Origin: Pyramidobacter sp.
GTDB lineage: Bacteria > Synergistota > Synergistia > Synergistales > Dethiosulfovibrionaceae
NCBI GenBank assembly: GCA_017940445.1
Contig: JAGAYQ010000064.1
Location: 1 to 8,140, forward strand
DNA: 8,140 nt
Direction of reading: 5' to 3'
The notes below the pieces were generated by a model. That model was not told the origin of the DNA and ran no database searches. It saw only the letters and a program-made list of their open reading frames with translations. Both the position numbers and the translations under genes were made by a program. The first letter of the stretch is position 1; each line of letters starts with the position of its first letter. Below, piece after piece: positions 6,579 through 8,140 of this stretch.

Positions 6579-6607
6579 TAGACGGAAACGCCGCAATGCT
6601 GTACAAT
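6579..6607 (+). promoter_or_regulatory. Candidate proximal promoter of the OmpH-like gene
   Basis: TAGACG (6579-6584) and TACAAT (6602-6607) are spaced by 17 bases, matching consensus at four and five of six positions. The start would be near 6614, leaving a leader of about 40 bases before the ATG. A loose GCCGC/GCGGC inverted repeat (6590-6594 with 6612-6616) surrounds the -10. Confidence 0.45.
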
Positions 6608-6656
6608 GCAGGCGGCTTTTCAAAATCGTAACGTTTACAGGAGGCTTTTGAAGAAA

Positions 6657-7082
6657 ATGAAGAAGTTTTGCCGAGTTTTTGCTCTGCTTGCCGTTATGAC
6701 GATGGTCGCCGCCGGCTGCGCTTTTGCCGCTGACAAGATCGCCGTCGTGAATTCTCAGTTCGTGCTGCGCAATCATCCCCGCGCCGATCAGACGCTGAAG
6801 CGCCTTGAGGCGATGATGCGCGCCAAGCAGCAGGAAGCCGCCAAGGAAGCCGAGAAGGCGACCGACCGCGACAAGAAGGCTCAGATCGTCGCCAAGAAGC
6901 AGCGCGAGGCTGCCGAGGAAGAGCGCAAGCTGATGCAGCCGCTGGAGAAGGAGATCTTCGCCGCGATCCGCACCGTGTCCCGCGCCAAGGGCTGCGACGT
7001 GGTCTGCGAGATGGGCGCCGTGATCATGGGCGGCGTCGACATCACCCAGGACGTCATCGCCGAGCTGAAAAAGAAGAAGTAA
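6657..7082 (+). CDS. OmpH/Skp-family periplasmic chaperone
   Basis: This 141-residue exported protein belongs to the OmpH (Skp) family, which holds unfolded outer-membrane proteins in the periplasm before they reach the BAM complex. It has a signal peptide (positively charged MKKFCR, a hydrophobic stretch to about residue 20, and a probable cleavage after AFA at 24). The family opening KIAVVNSQFVL follows, then a highly charged Lys/Glu/Arg-rich helix (about 45-100) that should form the coiled-coil tentacles, and the closing motif MGAVIMGGVDITQDVI (about 120-135). It is a little short for the family (usually about 150-170). The start is uncertain: ATG 6657 lies 12 bases after AGGAGG (6639-6644), whereas TTG 6648 lies only three bases after it and would add three residues. 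A cysteine after AAG at residue 22 gives a weak lipobox-like sequence, so a lipoprotein cannot be excluded. The gene implies an outer membrane. Confidence 0.88.
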   Translation: MKKFCRVFALLAVMTMVAAGCAFAADKIAVVNSQFVLRNHPRADQTLKRLEAMMRAKQQEAAKEAEKATDRDKKAQIVAKKQREAAEEERKLMQPLEKEIFAAIRTVSRAKGCDVVCEMGAVIMGGVDITQDVIAELKKKK

Positions 7083-7083
7083 C

Positions 7084-7096
7084 ACGTCTCAGACGT
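7084..7096. repeat. Small palindrome after the ompH-like stop codon
   Basis: ACGTCT and AGACGT form a perfect 6-bp inverted repeat around one C, starting one base after the stop codon. The one-base loop rules out a stable hairpin of full length. It may be chance. Confidence 0.3.
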
Positions 7097-7106
7097 CAGT
7101 ATGCGC

Positions 7107-7147
7107 GGAGGAATCGCTTTCAGCAGCGGTTCCTCCTTATTGTTATA
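7107..7147 (+). terminator. Rho-independent terminator of the OmpH-like gene
   Basis: GGAGGAATCGCT (7107-7118) pairs with AGCGGTTCCTCC (7125-7136) through 12 positions with one T-G wobble and the loop TTCAGC. A T-rich tail (TTATTGTTAT) follows. It separates the ompH transcript from the next unit. Confidence 0.8.
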
Positions 7148-7170
7148 TCGGCATAATACAGGCGCGGCTC

Positions 7171-7320
7171 CCGCGCTAAAGGAAACGCTGATAAAATACG
7201 TCATCTCCTGCGAAACGCTGTCCGAGGGGCTCCTCCAACGTACGGAAGTACGCCTCCGGAACCCCTTTCGGACAGGTTTCTTCGGATCTGACGCATTTTC
7301 TCAGGTTTCCTGTGCGCTGG
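7171..7320. repeat. Long imperfect palindrome (about 150 bp) capped by a GGAA tetraloop
   Basis: Two arms of about 70 bases are inverted copies with small bulges. From the centre outward the pairs are: CGTAC (7239-7243) with GTACG (7248-7252) around GGAA; TCC (7231-7233) with GGA (7258-7260); GGGG (7226-7229) with CCCC (7262-7265); CTGTCCGA (7218-7225) with TCGGACAG (7268-7275); GAAAC (7212-7216) with GTTTC (7276-7280); TCC (7206-7208) with GGA (7284-7286); CGTCA (7199-7203) with TGACG (7289-7293); AAAAT (7193-7197) with ATTTT (7295-7299); CTGA (7188-7191) with TCAG (7301-7304); AGGAAAC (7180-7186) with GTTTCCT (7305-7311); GCGC (7173-7176) with GCGC (7314-7317). About 53 of 70 positions pair. 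Intergenic imperfect palindromes of this size resemble ERIC, Correia or other MITE-like elements in form only. A structured RNA is the alternative. Confidence 0.8.
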
Positions 7321-7364
7321 TCAAATTCTGTATAATATAATGGGATTAAATCAGCGTTTCTTTA
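7177..7364. mobile_element. Possible MITE-like element with terminal inverted repeats
   Basis: The left end TAAAGGAAACGCTGATAAAAT (7177-7197, 21 bases with the last AAAAT shared with the palindrome) has an inverted near-copy at 7345-7364, differing by one gap and two bases. A direct partial copy, GAAACGCTG, also occurs at 7212-7220. The 188-bp unit so bounded has no coding capacity. No clear target-site duplication was found and only one copy is visible here, so mobility is an inference. Confidence 0.35.
7331..7341 (+). promoter_or_regulatory. -10 region of the adenosine-specific kinase/radA promoter
   Basis: Two overlapping consensus TATAAT hexamers (7331-7336 and 7336-7341) lie about 50 bases before the ATG at 7390. 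No good -35 is seen at the usual distance, and the upstream DNA is the right arm of the long palindrome. Recognition may depend on the very strong -10 or on an activator. Confidence 0.6.
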
Positions 7365-7389
7365 TCTTTCACAGACGGAGGCAAATCAC

Positions 7390-7884
7390 ATGGCAGACAT
7401 CAAATGGCAGGTCGTACAGGCGGAGGTCCCCGAGGACTGCAACGTCATCGTCGGGCAGAGCCATTTCATCAAGACGGCGGAAGATCTTTATGAGGCGCTC
7501 GTGACCTCGTCGCCGTCCATCGAGTTCGGCGTCGGCTTTTGCGAGGCTTCAGGCGACTGCAAGATCCGTTACGAGGGCAACAATCAGGAGATGGTCGACC
7601 TGGCCGTCAAAAACGCGCAGAAGATCGCCGCGGGACACACGTTCTTCGTGGCCATGCGCAAGGTGTATCCGATCAACGTGCTCGACCGCGTGAAGAACTG
7701 TCAGGAAGTCTGCCGCGTCTTCGCTGCGACTGCCAATCCGCTGCAGATCCTCATCGCCGAGACTGAGCAGGGCCGCGGCATCGCCGGCGTGATCGACGGA
7801 TTCCCGCCCAAGGGCGTGGAGACGGCAGACGACATCGAAGCCCGTCGCGCGCTGCTGAGCAAGATCATCGGCTACAAGCGCTAA
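7390..7884 (+). CDS. Adenosine-specific kinase family protein (DUF355)
   Basis: This 164-residue protein matches the small family named adenosine-specific kinase, known mainly from archaea and thermophilic or anaerobic bacteria. Structural work on members indicates adenosine or AMP binding, but the enzymatic role is poorly established. The conserved stretches are [17 protein letters not shown] (about 21-37), [12 protein letters not shown] (44-55), RYEGNN (60-65), the turn AAGHTFFV (80-87), the segment [11 protein letters not shown] (93-103), [27 protein letters not shown] (111-137) and the C-terminal GYKR. Length equals the family norm. GGAGG (7377-7381) lies 8 bases before the ATG. The stop codon is only 7 bases before radA, so both genes are probably one operon. 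There is no signal peptide or membrane segment, so the protein is cytoplasmic. Confidence 0.88.
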   Translation: MADIKWQVVQAEVPEDCNVIVGQSHFIKTAEDLYEALVTSSPSIEFGVGFCEASGDCKIRYEGNNQEMVDLAVKNAQKIAAGHTFFVAMRKVYPINVLDRVKNCQEVCRVFAATANPLQILIAETEQGRGIAGVIDGFPPKGVETADDIEARRALLSKIIGYKR

Positions 7885-7891
7885 ACCGGGA

Positions 7892-8140
7892 ATGGCGGTC
7901 AAAAAAGCGGTAAAGCGCTACTGCTGCATCGAATGCGGCTACGTGTCGCTCGTGCCCATGGGCAAATGCCCCCGCTGCGGCTCGTTCGGCACGCTGGAGG
8001 AGGAAGCTCCGGCCGTTGCGCCCAGCATGGCGGCCGAAGGCAAGGCGACCATCCTCACGCCGCTGTCGATCAGCGAACTGGAGCCGCCCAAGCGGCTGCC
8101 TTCCGGCTTTGGCGAGCTCGACCGCGTACTCGGCGGCGGC
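7892..8140 (+). CDS. radA: DNA repair protein RadA (Sms), N-terminal part (3' end outside window)
   Basis: RadA is a RecA-related ATPase that promotes branch migration during homologous recombination and repair. The 83 visible residues hold the N-terminal four-cysteine zinc finger, C12-x2-C15 and C26-x2-C29 (CIECG and CPRCGSFGTLEEE). A linker follows, then the family-typical LPSGFGELDRVLGGG that leads into the Walker A loop. The window ends just before the ATP-binding motif. The start ATG has only a weak purine stretch (GGGA) next to it, so translation probably depends on coupling with the gene that stops 7 bases upstream. Full-length proteins are about 450 residues. Identification is firm despite truncation. 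Confidence 0.93.
   Translation, partial: MAVKKAVKRYCCIECGYVSLVPMGKCPRCGSFGTLEEEAPAVAPSMAAEGKATILTPLSISELEPPKRLPSGFGELDRVLGGG

Noticed and set aside
6590..6620. Attenuator before the ompH-like gene (GCCGC/GCGGC followed by TTTT)
   Set aside because: The stem is only five pairs with a loop of 17 bases and four T residues, too weak to call a terminator.
7171..7320. CRISPR array
   Set aside because: The repeated core GAAACGCTG is too short and irregularly spaced, one copy is inverted, and the region is a single palindrome with no repeat-spacer pattern.
7101..7340. Possible 79-residue gene in the ompH-DUF355 gap
   Set aside because: It runs through the terminator stem and both arms of the palindrome, has no ribosome-binding site and resembles no family.

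Overview
The window holds seven protein-coding genes, five complete and two cut by the window ends. They are a mix of housekeeping genes and amino-acid or peptide-catabolic genes in a GC-rich bacterium. An OmpH/Skp-like periplasmic chaperone with a signal peptide points to a diderm (outer-membrane) cell. Other signs are strong Shine-Dalgarno sites, an isoaspartyl dipeptidase, a YwrD-like gamma-glutamyltransferase, and an archaeal/thermophile-type adenosine-specific kinase protein next to radA. Together these would suit a peptide- or amino-acid-fermenting anaerobe such as a member of the Synergistota. This placement is an inference from gene families, not a sequence match, and I hold it at moderate to low confidence.

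Layout: positions 1-727 (minus) are the N-terminal part of tyrosyl-tRNA synthetase. Positions 728-954 are an AT-rich divergent intergenic region with an inverted repeat. Positions 955-2217 (plus) encode a CdaR/PucR-type regulator, ended by a strong terminator whose hairpin also contains the -35 box of the next promoter. Positions 2326-3459 (plus) are isoaspartyl dipeptidase (iadA), ended by a symmetrical terminator that can also serve the convergent gene at 3549-4712 (minus), a membrane-anchored calcineurin-like phosphoesterase. Positions 4834-6441 (minus) are a cytoplasmic gamma-glutamyltransferase-like enzyme, probably starting at TTG, with its own terminator. A divergent regulatory region (6442-6656) separates it from an OmpH-like chaperone at 6657-7082 (plus).

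Positions 7083-7389 hold no convincing gene. They contain the ompH terminator, a roughly 150-bp imperfect palindrome capped by a GGAA tetraloop, a further inverted copy of the palindrome's end motif, and the -10 region of the next promoter. Positions 7390-7884 (plus) encode an adenosine-specific kinase (DUF355) protein. Positions 7892-8140 (plus) are the beginning of radA, probably translated from the same transcript.

How the parts fit: the regulator sits directly upstream of iadA on the same strand, and a second enzyme acting on unusual peptide bonds (gamma-glutamyl) lies two genes away. A local theme of salvaging isoaspartyl and gamma-glutamyl peptides, possibly controlled by the CdaR-like protein, is plausible but unproven. 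I did not find a clearly new multi-gene system. The least explained structure is the palindromic element at 7171-7364.
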